This document shows positions 16,519 through 24,754 of a stretch of 57,093 nt of DNA, one piece after another; positions within the stretch are counted from its first letter, which is position 1, and each line of letters begins with the position of its first letter. Position numbers and translations under genes: made by a program. Under the pieces are notes generated by a model. That model had not been told where the DNA came from and did no database searches. It saw nothing but the letters and a program-made list of their open reading frames with translations. The stretch spans positions 1-57,093 of the forward strand of contig DATCMU010000005.1 of assembly GCA_036563245.1 (NCBI GenBank), read 5' to 3'. This DNA is from DATCMU01 sp036563245. GTDB lineage: Bacteria > Pseudomonadota > Alphaproteobacteria > Rhizobiales > Devosiaceae.

Positions 16519-16585
16519 ACAATCTGCCATTGCGGAACGGGGTGGCCGGAAAATCCAGCCACCATGGCCGATCAACAGGTGTCCC

Positions 16586-17287
16586 TTGTCTAGTATCGAT
16601 CGTTCCCTGATTTCCGGAATGCCCCTGTTTGCCGATCTCGGGGATGCCGATCTCGACCAGATCCTTGCCGAGGCCCGTGCAAGTCGCGTTGAAAAGGAGC
16701 GGGCGATCTTCGAGCAGGAGGCCGAGGCGGAATCGTTCTTCTTGTTGCTGGACGGGCATGTCCGCGTCGTGCGCACTACTCCGGAAGGCAATCAGGTCAT
16801 TGCCCGCTATATCGGCCCTGGCGAGCTCTTCGGCATCGCGGCCGCCCTGGGGCGCACGACCTATCCCGCCAGCGCGGTGGCGGCGGTCGATTGCGTCGTC
16901 ATTGCCTGGCCGTCCGCACATTGGCCGGCCCTGGCCTCCCGCTATCCAGCCTTTGCCGCCAACACCTACAAGCTGGTGGGCGCGCGATTGCAGGAAACCC
17001 AGGAACACGTCGTCGAACTGTCCACCGAACAGGTGGAACAACGCATTGCACGCACGCTCATGCGGCTGATCCAGCAGACCGGCCGCAAGACCGATGAAGG
17101 CGTACTGATCGACTTCCCCATCACCCGCCAGCAGATCGCGGAGATGACCGGCACCACGTTGCATACCGTGAGCCGGACGCTAAGCGCCTGGGAAACGCGC
17201 GGCCTGGTCCGCAACAGCCGGCAAAAGGTGCTGGTGGTCGAGCCGCACCAACTGTTCGCCATCGCCGAACACGGGTCGGGCCACTAG
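16586..17287 (+). CDS. Crp/Fnr family transcriptional regulator (NnrR/Dnr-like)
   Basis: A regulator of about 233 residues with an N-terminal cyclic-nucleotide-binding-type beta barrel (SFFLLLDGHVRVVRTTPEGNQ, PGELFGIAAALG), a dimer helix (about residues 125-150) and a C-terminal helix-turn-helix (TRQQIAEMTGTTLHTVSRTLSAWE). The N-terminal cysteine cluster of Fnr is absent, so it is not an iron-sulfur oxygen sensor. Adjacency to nirK, nnrS and pseudoazurin suggests a nitric-oxide or low-oxygen regulator. The start is uncertain: TTG 16586 gives MSSIDRSLISGMPLFADLG, the usual opening; ATG 16619 is the alternative. Its stop shares a CTAG with the convergent DUF1858 gene. Confidence 0.87.
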   Translation: MSSIDRSLISGMPLFADLGDADLDQILAEARASRVEKERAIFEQEAEAESFFLLLDGHVRVVRTTPEGNQVIARYIGPGELFGIAAALGRTTYPASAVAAVDCVVIAWPSAHWPALASRYPAFAANTYKLVGARLQETQEHVVELSTEQVEQRIARTLMRLIQQTGRKTDEGVLIDFPITRQQIAEMTGTTLHTVSRTLSAWETRGLVRNSRQKVLVVEPHQLFAIAEHGSGH

Positions 17288-17508
17288 CGTTCCTTGTCTT
17301 CGGCGGTCGTGGCCTGCGCGAGTTCCCCGATCAGCGTCTCTTCATTGATCCTGTGCTCGCTGCACGCATCGAAGACGTCGTGGAACGGCGCGATGGGGCA
17401 GCCCACGCACAGCATCCGGTGAGCGATGATGATGTCCAGGGTCTGCGGCCAGCGCCGCATGATCTCGTCCATCGACAGATAGGGGCTGAATTCTCGTCGG
17501 CGCGCCAT
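17284..17508 (-). CDS. DUF1858 domain protein
   Basis: A 74-residue protein with LSMDEIMRRWPQTLDIIIAHRMLCVGCPIAPFHD, the DUF1858 core with the CxxC redox pair (CVGC). Such small proteins accompany hybrid cluster proteins, nitrite/nitric-oxide genes and Crp/Fnr regulators. A redox or metal-centre role is likely but unproven. A TTG-N8-CAA box lies 54 bases upstream (17562-17575). The 3' ends of this gene and the Crp/Fnr gene overlap by three bases. Confidence 0.86.
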   Translation of the reverse strand: MARRREFSPYLSMDEIMRRWPQTLDIIIAHRMLCVGCPIAPFHDVFDACSEHRINEETLIGELAQATTAEDKER

Positions 17509-17561
17509 TGCGCTTCCTCCCGGCTATCGTGCCACCTTCTCGGGATCCGGGCGACGTTTCG

Positions 17562-17575
17562 TTGTGCTGAAACAA
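17562..17575 (-). promoter_or_regulatory. candidate Crp-Fnr box upstream of the DUF1858 gene
   Basis: TTGTGCTGAAACAA (plus strand) has TTGT/ACAA arms and the TTG-N8-CAA spacing. Its centre is about 60 bases before the DUF1858 ATG (17508) and about 115 before the divergent PfkB gene. It is the third such box in the island. Confidence 0.58.
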
Positions 17576-17682
17576 ATTCCGCGCATACACTTGAGGCGAT
17601 TGACCGGGATCATTGAGGGCCGGACGCGGTGCCGGTATCGGTTGTCCGACGAGTTTGTAACTGGCTTCGGGGTGGCGTGAGC

Positions 17683-18654
17683 ATGGCTGGAGAGGATACC
17701 GGGACCAGGGATGCCAGGATCTGCTGCGTTTGCCCGAACCCCACGATCGACATCTGGAGCCAGGCCGGCAATGTCCATCCGGTTCACAAGATCCGCACGT
17801 CGAACGAGACCTATGACCCGGGCGGGGGCGGGGTGAATGTGGCGCGCGCGGTGTCCGAACTGGGCGGAAATGTCGAGGTCATGGCATTTGCGGGCGGCGT
17901 GACCGGAGCCCTCCTCGGCGAGTTGCTGGACGGTTGCGGCATCCCCCACGCACTTGTCCCGATTGCGGAGCGCACGCGCATTTCCAACACCGTGCACGAT
18001 CTTTCGTCGGGCTTCGACTATCGCTTCGTCTCGGAAGGCCCAAGGGTCACCCCTGACGAAATCGCCGCGTTGCTCGACAAATTGCGCAACCGCGAGTTTG
18101 CCTATCTTGTGGCGAGCGGAAGCGCGCCGCCCGGTCTTTCGCCTGACTTCTTCAGGGAACTGGGCGACATAGCGCGCCAGAAGAATGCGCTCTATGTCCT
18201 TGATACGTCTGACGAAGGGTTGAAGGCGGGGCTGGACGGCGGCAATGTCTTCCTGGTCAAGCCCAGCATAGGCGAACTTTCAGGTCTGTTCGGCGAGGCC
18301 CTCGACGAGGCCAGCGCGCATGAAGCGGCGATGGAACTGGTGCGCCGCGGTTCGGCGCAGATGGTGGCGGTCAGCATGGGCGCGCGCGGCGCGCTTCTGG
18401 CCACGCGAACCAAGGTCATCCGCAGCGCGGCCCCGATGGTGCACGTCAAATCCACCGTGGGCACCGGCGACAGTTTTCTCGGGGCAATCCTGTGGGCGCT
18501 GAGCGAAGGCCACGGCGAAGAGGAGGCGCTGGCCTATGGCATTGCGGCGGGTGCCGCCGCGGTGCTGAACCCGGGCACCAAGCTGTGCAGCAAACGCGAT
18601 GTCGAGGCATTCATGCAAAGGCTCAAGGCGCCCACGGTCACACGCATCCAATAG
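17683..18654 (+). CDS. PfkB family hexose/phosphofructo-kinase (1-phosphofructokinase-like)
   Basis: A 323-residue ribokinase-fold sugar kinase. It opens with CVCPNPTIDIW and has the first PfkB signature GGGGVNVARAVSELGG, an SNTVHD segment, and the second signature STVGTGDSFLGAIL containing the catalytic Asp. This places it in the 1-phosphofructokinase/6-phosphofructokinase-2/tagatose-6-phosphate kinase group, but the substrate is not certain. ATG 17683 gives MAGEDTG; the frame is open to 17629. PfkB genes do occur in microaerobic gene clusters, so it may share the regulation of its neighbours; that is inference. It converges on the RND genes. Confidence 0.86.
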   Translation: MAGEDTGTRDARICCVCPNPTIDIWSQAGNVHPVHKIRTSNETYDPGGGGVNVARAVSELGGNVEVMAFAGGVTGALLGELLDGCGIPHALVPIAERTRISNTVHDLSSGFDYRFVSEGPRVTPDEIAALLDKLRNREFAYLVASGSAPPGLSPDFFRELGDIARQKNALYVLDTSDEGLKAGLDGGNVFLVKPSIGELSGLFGEALDEASAHEAAMELVRRGSAQMVAVSMGARGALLATRTKVIRSAAPMVHVKSTVGTGDSFLGAILWALSEGHGEEEALAYGIAAGAAAVLNPGTKLCSKRDVEAFMQRLKAPTVTRIQ

Positions 18655-18696
18655 CGCCGTGCCAGGCGTACCGGCCCGCCCGAAACCGGACAGGGT

Positions 18697-21600
18697 CTAG
18701 ATGCTGCCAGCGGGCCGCTCCGTGGCGGCGTCGAGTTCGCGCTCCAACGCTTCGGCCTCATGCGCGCGCGGCTTCGACAGGCCGGCAAACAGCAGGTAGG
18801 TCGCAGGCGTCAGGTAGAGCGTGGAAATCGCCGCGAAGCCGAGACCGCCCACCACGACCCAGCCCAGCGCCGAGCGTGCTTCGGCCCCCGCCCCATGCGC
18901 CAGGATCAGGGGAAGGGCGCCCAGGATCGTAGAGAGCTTGGTCATCATGATGGGCCTGAGGCGGATGCGCGAGGCCTCCTCGATGGCTTCGCGCACCGAC
19001 ATGCCGCGGTCGCGCAACTGGTTGGCGAACTCCACGACCAGGATGCCGTTCTTGGCCATGATGCCGACCAGCAGCACCAGGCCGATCTCGGAATAGACGT
19101 TCAGGCTGCCATGGGTAATGAGCAGGGCAAACACCGCGCAGGCGAGACCGAACGGCACCGTCACCATGATGATGCCGGCGCTAACGAAACTCTCGAATTG
19201 CGCGGCAAGCACCAGGAGGATCACCGTGACCGCGAAACCGAACGTGACGAGCAGGCCATTCGAGGTTTCCCCGATGGTCGCGGCCTCCGCCAGCGGAATG
19301 ATTCCGCCGCCTGGCGGCAGCAGGGGCTCGGCGATCGCCTTGGCCTGCTCGTAGGCGTCGCCAAGTGCGAATCCGGGAGTGAGGCCGGCGGTGATCGAGA
19401 TCGCCCGGCGCTGGGATTCACGGTTGAGCGAAGGCGCGACCGGCGCCTCCTTGACGGTAACGATGCTCGACATCGGTACGAACCGCCCGTCGGCTGTCTT
19501 CACGAAGATGTTTTCCAGATCGGTCGGGTCGTTGACCGGGTTGGTCGAGGATGTAAGCCTGACCGGGTAGCTGGTGTCGTTGACGAACACGGTCCCGATC
19601 TGCTTGCCGTCAAGCATGGCCTGCAATGTGGTGCCAATACCGGTGATGTCGATGCCCAGGCTTGCGGCTCGCGCCCGGTCCACCGCCACTGAAAGCTCGG
19701 CCTGAGTGGTGTCGTAGGACGAGCGGATATTTCCGAACCTGGGGTCCGCTTCAAGTGCCGCCACCACCTTGTCGGCCGCTGCGGAGAGGTCGGCGTAGTT
19801 GTTGCCGGCAAGGGCAAATTGCAGCCCGTTGCCCGCGCCGCGAATGTTCAGGCTGTTCGGCTGCACGGCAAAGGCACGCACGCCCGGAACGGTCGCGATA
19901 TCCTGGTTGATCTGTGCCGCGATCGCCGATTGCGGCGTACTGCGTTCGTCCCAGGGCGCGAGCGTGGCGATGATGAAGCCGCGATTGGTGTTGCCGCCAA
20001 AACCCGAGATCGAGAAGATGTTCCTTATCAAGCCCTTCTGGACCAGGGGCTGCATGAGATCCTCGATGCGCCGCATCTGGCTATTGGTGTAGTCCACGCT
20101 CACATTCTGGGGCGCCTGCACGATGATCGCCACCTGGCTGCGGTCTTCGGGGGGCGTGAGCTCCTGGTTGATGGAGAAGAAACCGAAATAGGCGATCGCC
20201 GCCGCAAGCGCGGCCGCGAGCAGTACGAGGGCAGGGGCGTTGAGTGCCGCGCGAAGCGAGCGGGTGTAGAGCAGCGAAAGCCATCCGCCAAAGCGCTCGA
20301 CCGGTGAGGGCTTGTGGTGGATGGGGTGGTGGGCTTCCATGGACGGCAATAGCCGCGAAGCCATCATCGGGGTCAGCGACAACGCCACGACCGAGGAGAC
20401 CAGGACCGCGATGGCCAGCGTGAACCCGAATTCCTTGAACAGGCCGCCGGCCTGTCCGGGCAGGAAGGAGATCGGCACGAACACCGCAGCAAGCGTGGCG
20501 GTGGTCGCGACCACCGCGAAGAATACTTCCTGTGTGCCCAGCACTGTCGCCGCCCGCCGGCCCAGCCCAAGCGCGCGCTGGCGAACGATATTCTCCAGCA
20601 CCACGATGGCATCATCGACAACAAGGCCGGTTGAGAGCACCAGCGCCAGCAGGGTGAGGATGTTGACCGAGAAACCCGCCAGGTAAAGACCGGCAAGCGC
20701 GCCCGCCAGCGCGACCGGTATCGAAACCGCCGGGATCAGCGTGGCCCGCCAGTCGCGCAGGAAAACGAAGATGATGGCGATCACCACGGCGACGGAAATC
20801 AGGAGCGAGCGGATCACCTCCTCGATGGCGCTCTTGATGAACACGGCATCGTCACCGCTGACGCTGACTTTCACGTCCTTGGGCAGGGTCGACGCAAGTT
20901 CTGCGACCGCTGCGTGAATGCCATCGGAAATCTTGATGGTGTTGGACTGCGCCTGGCCCACGATGCCTATGCCCACACCCGATTTTCCGCCCGAACGCAG
21001 GCGCGTTCCGCCCGGGTCGGGAGCAAGGTAGACCGAGGCGACGTCGCCGATCCGGATCTTCGGGGTCAGCTGCAGGTTCTCGATCTGCTGTGGCGTCGTA
21101 ACATCGGCAGTGGCCCGGACGATGATGTTCTGGTTCACCGCGTTCAGCGTTCCGGCCGGCGCGTCGAATGCAATCGTCGACAGCGCCTTGTTCAGGTCGG
21201 CAAGGGTCAGGCCCCGGGCGGCCAGCTTGGCCTGGTTGATGTCGACCTCGAATATCTTGTTCTGGTCGCCGTAGATCTGCACGTCGGCGACGCCCGGCAC
21301 AGCCGCAAGGCGCTGCGAGATGATGTTGTTAACCAGCCCGGTCAGGTCCCCCGCCGAGAGCGTATCGGAGGTGACCGATAGCCGCATGATCGAGGAGGCA
21401 TTGGAATCCGCCTTCACGATCGTGGGGGTATCTGCGCCGTCGGGCAGTTGGTTCGCGACACGTCCCACGGCGTCCCGCGTGTCGGAAGCGGCCACGTTGA
21501 GATCGGTATTCTGGCTGAATTCGATGGTGGTGCGGCTGCGCCCGAAGCTTGAACTCGACGAGATGCCGGTGACCCCGCTTACCCGCGCCACCGCACCCTC

Positions 21601-21831
21601 GATGGTTGAAGTGATTTCGCTGTCGACGGTCTCGGCCGATGCGCCCGGGAAGTTGGTCGTGACAGTGATGACGGGCCGCCCCACGTTCGGCAGTTCGCGC
21701 ACCTCTACCCCGACCAGCGCTGCGAGGCCCGCGACGACGATGAGCGTGTTCAGGACAAAGGCAAGCACGGGGCGGCGCACGAACAGGGCCGCAAGCAGAC
21801 CGCCGCGCTGGTTCTGTGACTGGATCGACAT
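18697..21831 (-). CDS. RND efflux permease (HAE1/AcrB type)
   Basis: A 1044-residue proton-driven inner-membrane pump, full length for the family, with 12 membrane helices and two large periplasmic loops. Visible features are the first helix FVRRPVLAFVLNTLIVVAG, FPGASAETVDSEIT, the helix 4 proton-relay motif LVVDDAIVVLENI, FLPGQAGGLFKEF and, in the C-terminal half, GILVVEFANQLRDRG. The C-terminus is a charged cytoplasmic tail. It follows the adaptor gene by 12 bases in the same direction. No outer-membrane component is present, so a shared TolC-like channel is expected. Substrates are unknown. Confidence 0.95.
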   Translation of the reverse strand: MSIQSQNQRGGLLAALFVRRPVLAFVLNTLIVVAGLAALVGVEVRELPNVGRPVITVTTNFPGASAETVDSEITSTIEGAVARVSGVTGISSSSSFGRSRTTIEFSQNTDLNVAASDTRDAVGRVANQLPDGADTPTIVKADSNASSIMRLSVTSDTLSAGDLTGLVNNIISQRLAAVPGVADVQIYGDQNKIFEVDINQAKLAARGLTLADLNKALSTIAFDAPAGTLNAVNQNIIVRATADVTTPQQIENLQLTPKIRIGDVASVYLAPDPGGTRLRSGGKSGVGIGIVGQAQSNTIKISDGIHAAVAELASTLPKDVKVSVSGDDAVFIKSAIEEVIRSLLISVAVVIAIIFVFLRDWRATLIPAVSIPVALAGALAGLYLAGFSVNILTLLALVLSTGLVVDDAIVVLENIVRQRALGLGRRAATVLGTQEVFFAVVATTATLAAVFVPISFLPGQAGGLFKEFGFTLAIAVLVSSVVALSLTPMMASRLLPSMEAHHPIHHKPSPVERFGGWLSLLYTRSLRAALNAPALVLLAAALAAAIAYFGFFSINQELTPPEDRSQVAIIVQAPQNVSVDYTNSQMRRIEDLMQPLVQKGLIRNIFSISGFGGNTNRGFIIATLAPWDERSTPQSAIAAQINQDIATVPGVRAFAVQPNSLNIRGAGNGLQFALAGNNYADLSAAADKVVAALEADPRFGNIRSSYDTTQAELSVAVDRARAASLGIDITGIGTTLQAMLDGKQIGTVFVNDTSYPVRLTSSTNPVNDPTDLENIFVKTADGRFVPMSSIVTVKEAPVAPSLNRESQRRAISITAGLTPGFALGDAYEQAKAIAEPLLPPGGGIIPLAEAATIGETSNGLLVTFGFAVTVILLVLAAQFESFVSAGIIMVTVPFGLACAVFALLITHGSLNVYSEIGLVLLVGIMAKNGILVVEFANQLRDRGMSVREAIEEASRIRLRPIMMTKLSTILGALPLILAHGAGAEARSALGWVVVGGLGFAAISTLYLTPATYLLFAGLSKPRAHEAEALERELDAATERPAGSI

Positions 21832-21843
21832 CTCCGGGCTCCC

Positions 21844-23166
21844 TTATGAGCCGGAGGCCGGCGCGGCCCCGGGACGTCCGGCACGTGCGGGGCGGTCGGT
21901 GCCCACGGAGCTGTCTTGCGTTCCGGGCCGGTTCCCCCCGTTCACCGTTCCGGCCGCTTTCTGGCCGCCCGCGGCCGGGGCGGTTGCGCCATTGCCCGGC
22001 TGGCCCTGGCCTTCCACCGTGACGGATGCCCCCGGCCTCAGGCTTTGCGTGCCCTCGGTGGCGACTTCATCGCCTGCAGCGAGTTTGCCGGCAACAAGCA
22101 CGTTTTCGGTGTTTCGCTGCACAATGCGCACAGTAACCTTCTCGGCCTTGCCATCCTTGATCCGCCAGACATACGCACCGTCCGAGCCCCATTGCACGGA
22201 CAGCGGGTCGATCGTGAAGAAGGTATCGCCCTTGAAGGTCATGGTGACCGAGAACGACATGCCCGGCCTCAGTTCGTCCCTGGGGTTGGGGATGCTGGCC
22301 TGAACTTCGAATGTGCCGCTTGCCGCATCGACCTTGTTGTCTACAGCCGTGATCTGACCGTCGAACTGTTCCTGGGGAAGTGCGACCGCCACCGCCGAAA
22401 TCGGTTCGCCGACCTTTACGGCGCCCGTGAACCGCTCCGGCACCCAGAAACTGACAAGAATCGCGGACCGGTCCTCGATGGTCGCGATCACTGTCTGGGT
22501 TGTCACGGCATTGCCGTTGTCGACCTGGATGATGCCGATTGTACCCTCGATCGGCGCGACGATAAGCCGATCGTCGAGATCGTTCTGCGCGCTGCGTACG
22601 CCGAGGGCGGCATTGTCGAGGGCGAGTTGCGCGTTGGCGCGCTGAACGGCGGTGACCGTGCTGGACGACCCAAGTTCGTCGTAGCGCTTCACTGTCGCCT
22701 GCGCGTCGTTGAAGGCCAGTTTGGCCTTGTCGAGCGCAATCTGCTGGGCATCGGAGTCGAGCCTGGCAATGACATCGCCGGCTTTCACGGCGCTGCCCGA
22801 TTGAACCAGGATCTGCGTGAGCGTGCCGCTCGCCTTGGGAGTGACCGTTACCGAATGCAGCGCCACGCCGTCACCGAGCGCGTTGAGCCTGTCGTTGACG
22901 ACGCCGGTTCCCACAGGCTGGGTGACCACGAGCGTCGCGCGGCCTCCGAAGCCGCCGCCAAACCGTCCCCGCCCCGCGCCGCCTGGCGCGGCCCCCGGCC
23001 CGGCGCTTCCAGCCGCCGCCTCGGTGCCATTGGTCGCAGACGAGAAGGGAAGCGTGATCCCCCAATTCTTCAGGGCTTGCTGGCCGCCGGGGAACAGGTA
23101 TCCCCAGCCGGCACCAGCGATCACGACTATCACCAGCGCGACAAGCGCCTGTTTCCACCAAGCCAT
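21844..23166 (-). CDS. RND periplasmic adaptor (membrane fusion protein)
   Basis: A 440-residue adaptor with an N-terminal membrane anchor (MAWWKQALVALVIVVIAGAGWG). A Gly/Ala/Pro-rich linker follows, including a GRGRFGGGFGGRA stretch. Then come the lipoyl halves (SGTLTQILVQSGSAVKAGDVIARLDS and DRLIVAPIEGTIG) around a short coiled coil, a beta barrel (FWVPERFTGAVKVGE) and a membrane-proximal domain (AYVWRIKDGKAEKVTVRI). The C-terminus has a second low-complexity Gly/Pro/Ala tail of about 60 residues, longer than usual. It is the first gene of the RND pair. Confidence 0.93.
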   Translation of the reverse strand: MAWWKQALVALVIVVIAGAGWGYLFPGGQQALKNWGITLPFSSATNGTEAAAGSAGPGAAPGGAGRGRFGGGFGGRATLVVTQPVGTGVVNDRLNALGDGVALHSVTVTPKASGTLTQILVQSGSAVKAGDVIARLDSDAQQIALDKAKLAFNDAQATVKRYDELGSSSTVTAVQRANAQLALDNAALGVRSAQNDLDDRLIVAPIEGTIGIIQVDNGNAVTTQTVIATIEDRSAILVSFWVPERFTGAVKVGEPISAVAVALPQEQFDGQITAVDNKVDAASGTFEVQASIPNPRDELRPGMSFSVTMTFKGDTFFTIDPLSVQWGSDGAYVWRIKDGKAEKVTVRIVQRNTENVLVAGKLAAGDEVATEGTQSLRPGASVTVEGQGQPGNGATAPAAGGQKAAGTVNGGNRPGTQDSSVGTDRPARAGRPGAAPASGS

Positions 23167-23327
23167 CCAGCTTCCCGCTTTCCCCGATGTGTCCGCTTCG
23201 TCCGTTTCCGGCCGGCAAGTCCAAAGCCTGCCAGGGCCGATCGATCAGACGCTATACTTGGCGAATATATCGGGACGGGGCGCACCGTCGCGTTAAATCT
23301 CCGTAATGCTGGACGTTTTCCTCGCCC

Positions 23328-23492
23328 CTAGTTGGGGACAACCAGCATGACCATCGCAATGAACAGGATCGTCGCTGCGGCGGTCGCACCCGCCAGGACA
23401 AGCCAGAATGGCGATGGGCCGCTGCGGAGCGGTTCAAGGCCGGTTTCATGGGCGCTGTTGTTGTCAGGCGCCATAACTCTTGTCAGCATCAT
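23328..23492 (-). CDS. small single-pass membrane protein (54 residues)
   Basis: ATG 23492 (or the adjacent ATG 23489) is preceded by a strong GAGGGGG site 7 bases upstream, and the frame ends in TAG at 23328-23330. A polar N-terminus (APDNNSAHETGLEPLRSGPS) is followed by one strong hydrophobic helix (residues 29-53, from FWLVLAGATAAATILF to the C-terminal VVPN). I recognise no family. A small accessory subunit of a membrane complex is possible. It stands alone between the RND adaptor and the AraC gene; I see no other gene in 23167-23699. Confidence 0.62.
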   Translation of the reverse strand: MMLTRVMAPDNNSAHETGLEPLRSGPSPFWLVLAGATAAATILFIAMVMLVVPN

Positions 23493-23699
23493 CGTACTAC
23501 CCCCTCAAGCCGGTTTCCGCATTCCGGCGACCCGCTCCGCGGGCCCCACAGGAAACCGATGCATCAGGGGTATCACAGACGTCTTGAGCGCAATTTTATG
23601 CAAAACCCGCATTTTTCGCGGCGCGATTAAGGGCTTGGCAAGCATGGCCGGCCCGCTGGCCGCAACGGGGAGACCGGCAAATTGCCCGGCGGTCTCGCC

Positions 23700-24626
23700 T
23701 CACGTCTCCCGCCGGGTGACGGCCTCTCGCATCTGGTTCGGCGTGACCCCATACGCCTTGCGGAAATGCGCGTAGAACTGGCTGAGCGAATTGAAGCCGG
23801 ACTGAAAAGCGATGGCCTCGATCGGCGTGCCGCTCTCGAACAGCAGGGCGCGGGCCCGAACCAGCCGCATTCGGATCACGAAGCGTCGCATCGGGACGTG
23901 CATCACGCTGGTGAACAGGCCAAGCGCATAATTGGGGTGCAATCCGACCGCCCCCGCGACGTCCTCGGCCCGGAACTGTTCGTCCAGGTGTTCAAGGATG
24001 AAACGCAGCATGGCAACGACGTGCCGGATCGGCGTGGCCCGGTGCGGTTGAACCGGCCGGGACGCCAGGAGCCCCGAGAGCACCGTTTCCCACCCGGTCA
24101 GTGTCGCGCGGCGGAACATGGCGGCAAGTTCCGATTTCAGGACCTCCAGCCTGTCGGCATTGCCGCTGCGATAGTCCGAATACCATCGCATCAGCGTCGC
24201 CTCGTCCATCGCTCCTTCCGGCAGTGCGATCACGCTGCCAGACAGCAACGCTTCATGCATTGCGCCGATATGCGGCATCATGAGGAAGGCGTCGAGCGGC
24301 AGATACACGTTGCACATCCGTGCCTCGCCCCTTGGGCCGAGATCGATGCCAGTAGAGCGGTGCGGAATTCCCGCCCAGAAGATCAGTGGCCGTCGCGCCG
24401 GAACGCCGAGCGGGCGACCGTCGAACAGGTAGTCGATGCTGCCCTCGGTCAGCCAGTTCATCTCGATATGCCCGTGGCGGTGTTCCGCCGCCATCAGTTG
24501 TGGCGTCAGCCAGCGCATGCCGAACCGGCCGAATGCCGGGTGGCGGGCATAGAAATGCCGATCCGGCCTGATGGTGTTGGGCGCGATAGGCGCGGTACTT
24601 GCGGTGGCTGGCACGGTCAGGCCCAC
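23700..24626 (-). CDS. AraC family regulator (MelR-like)
   Basis: A regulator of about 308 residues. The N-terminal half is a cupin-type sugar-sensing domain (EHRHGHIEMNWLTEGSIDYLF, RRPLIFWAGIPH). The last 100 residues hold two AraC helix-turn-helix motifs (AEDVAGAVGLHPNYALGLF and IEAIAFQSGFNSLSQFYAHFRKAYGVTPNQMR). It is divergent from a GH4 alpha-galactosidase and so probably controls it, like E. coli MelR. The start is uncertain: the frame is open to 24764, which would overlap the divergent gene; GTG 24626 or GTG 24614 give plausible lengths. Confidence 0.85.
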   Translation of the reverse strand: MGLTVPATASTAPIAPNTIRPDRHFYARHPAFGRFGMRWLTPQLMAAEHRHGHIEMNWLTEGSIDYLFDGRPLGVPARRPLIFWAGIPHRSTGIDLGPRGEARMCNVYLPLDAFLMMPHIGAMHEALLSGSVIALPEGAMDEATLMRWYSDYRSGNADRLEVLKSELAAMFRRATLTGWETVLSGLLASRPVQPHRATPIRHVVAMLRFILEHLDEQFRAEDVAGAVGLHPNYALGLFTSVMHVPMRRFVIRMRLVRARALLFESGTPIEAIAFQSGFNSLSQFYAHFRKAYGVTPNQMREAVTRRET

Positions 24627-24640
24627 GAATCTTAGAAAAC

Positions 24641-24663
24641 CGGAATATCCTACTAGAATTCCG
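24641..24663. promoter_or_regulatory. inverted repeat in the araC-melA divergent promoter
   Basis: CGGAAT (24641-24646) and ATTCCG (24658-24663) are separated by 11 bases. The element lies 15 bases before the proposed AraC start and 92 before melA, in an AT-rich stretch. It is a candidate operator for the AraC protein; AraC-type sites are often direct repeats, so this is tentative. Confidence 0.4.
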
Positions 24664-24754
24664 CATTGAGTGAAATGTCTTCGCACCGATAGATAGGAGC
24701 GCGATTTGCGACGGGTGCGCAGGGCGCCACGAAAATGCGCGGGGAGAAACGGGC

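Noticed and set aside
16505..16585. N-terminal extension of the Crp/Fnr gene
   Set aside because: The extension would start on the Crp/Fnr-type box and is not family-like; TTG 16586 gives the usual opening.
16586..17287. Oxygen-sensing Fnr
   Set aside because: The N-terminal cysteine cluster needed for the [4Fe-4S] centre is missing.
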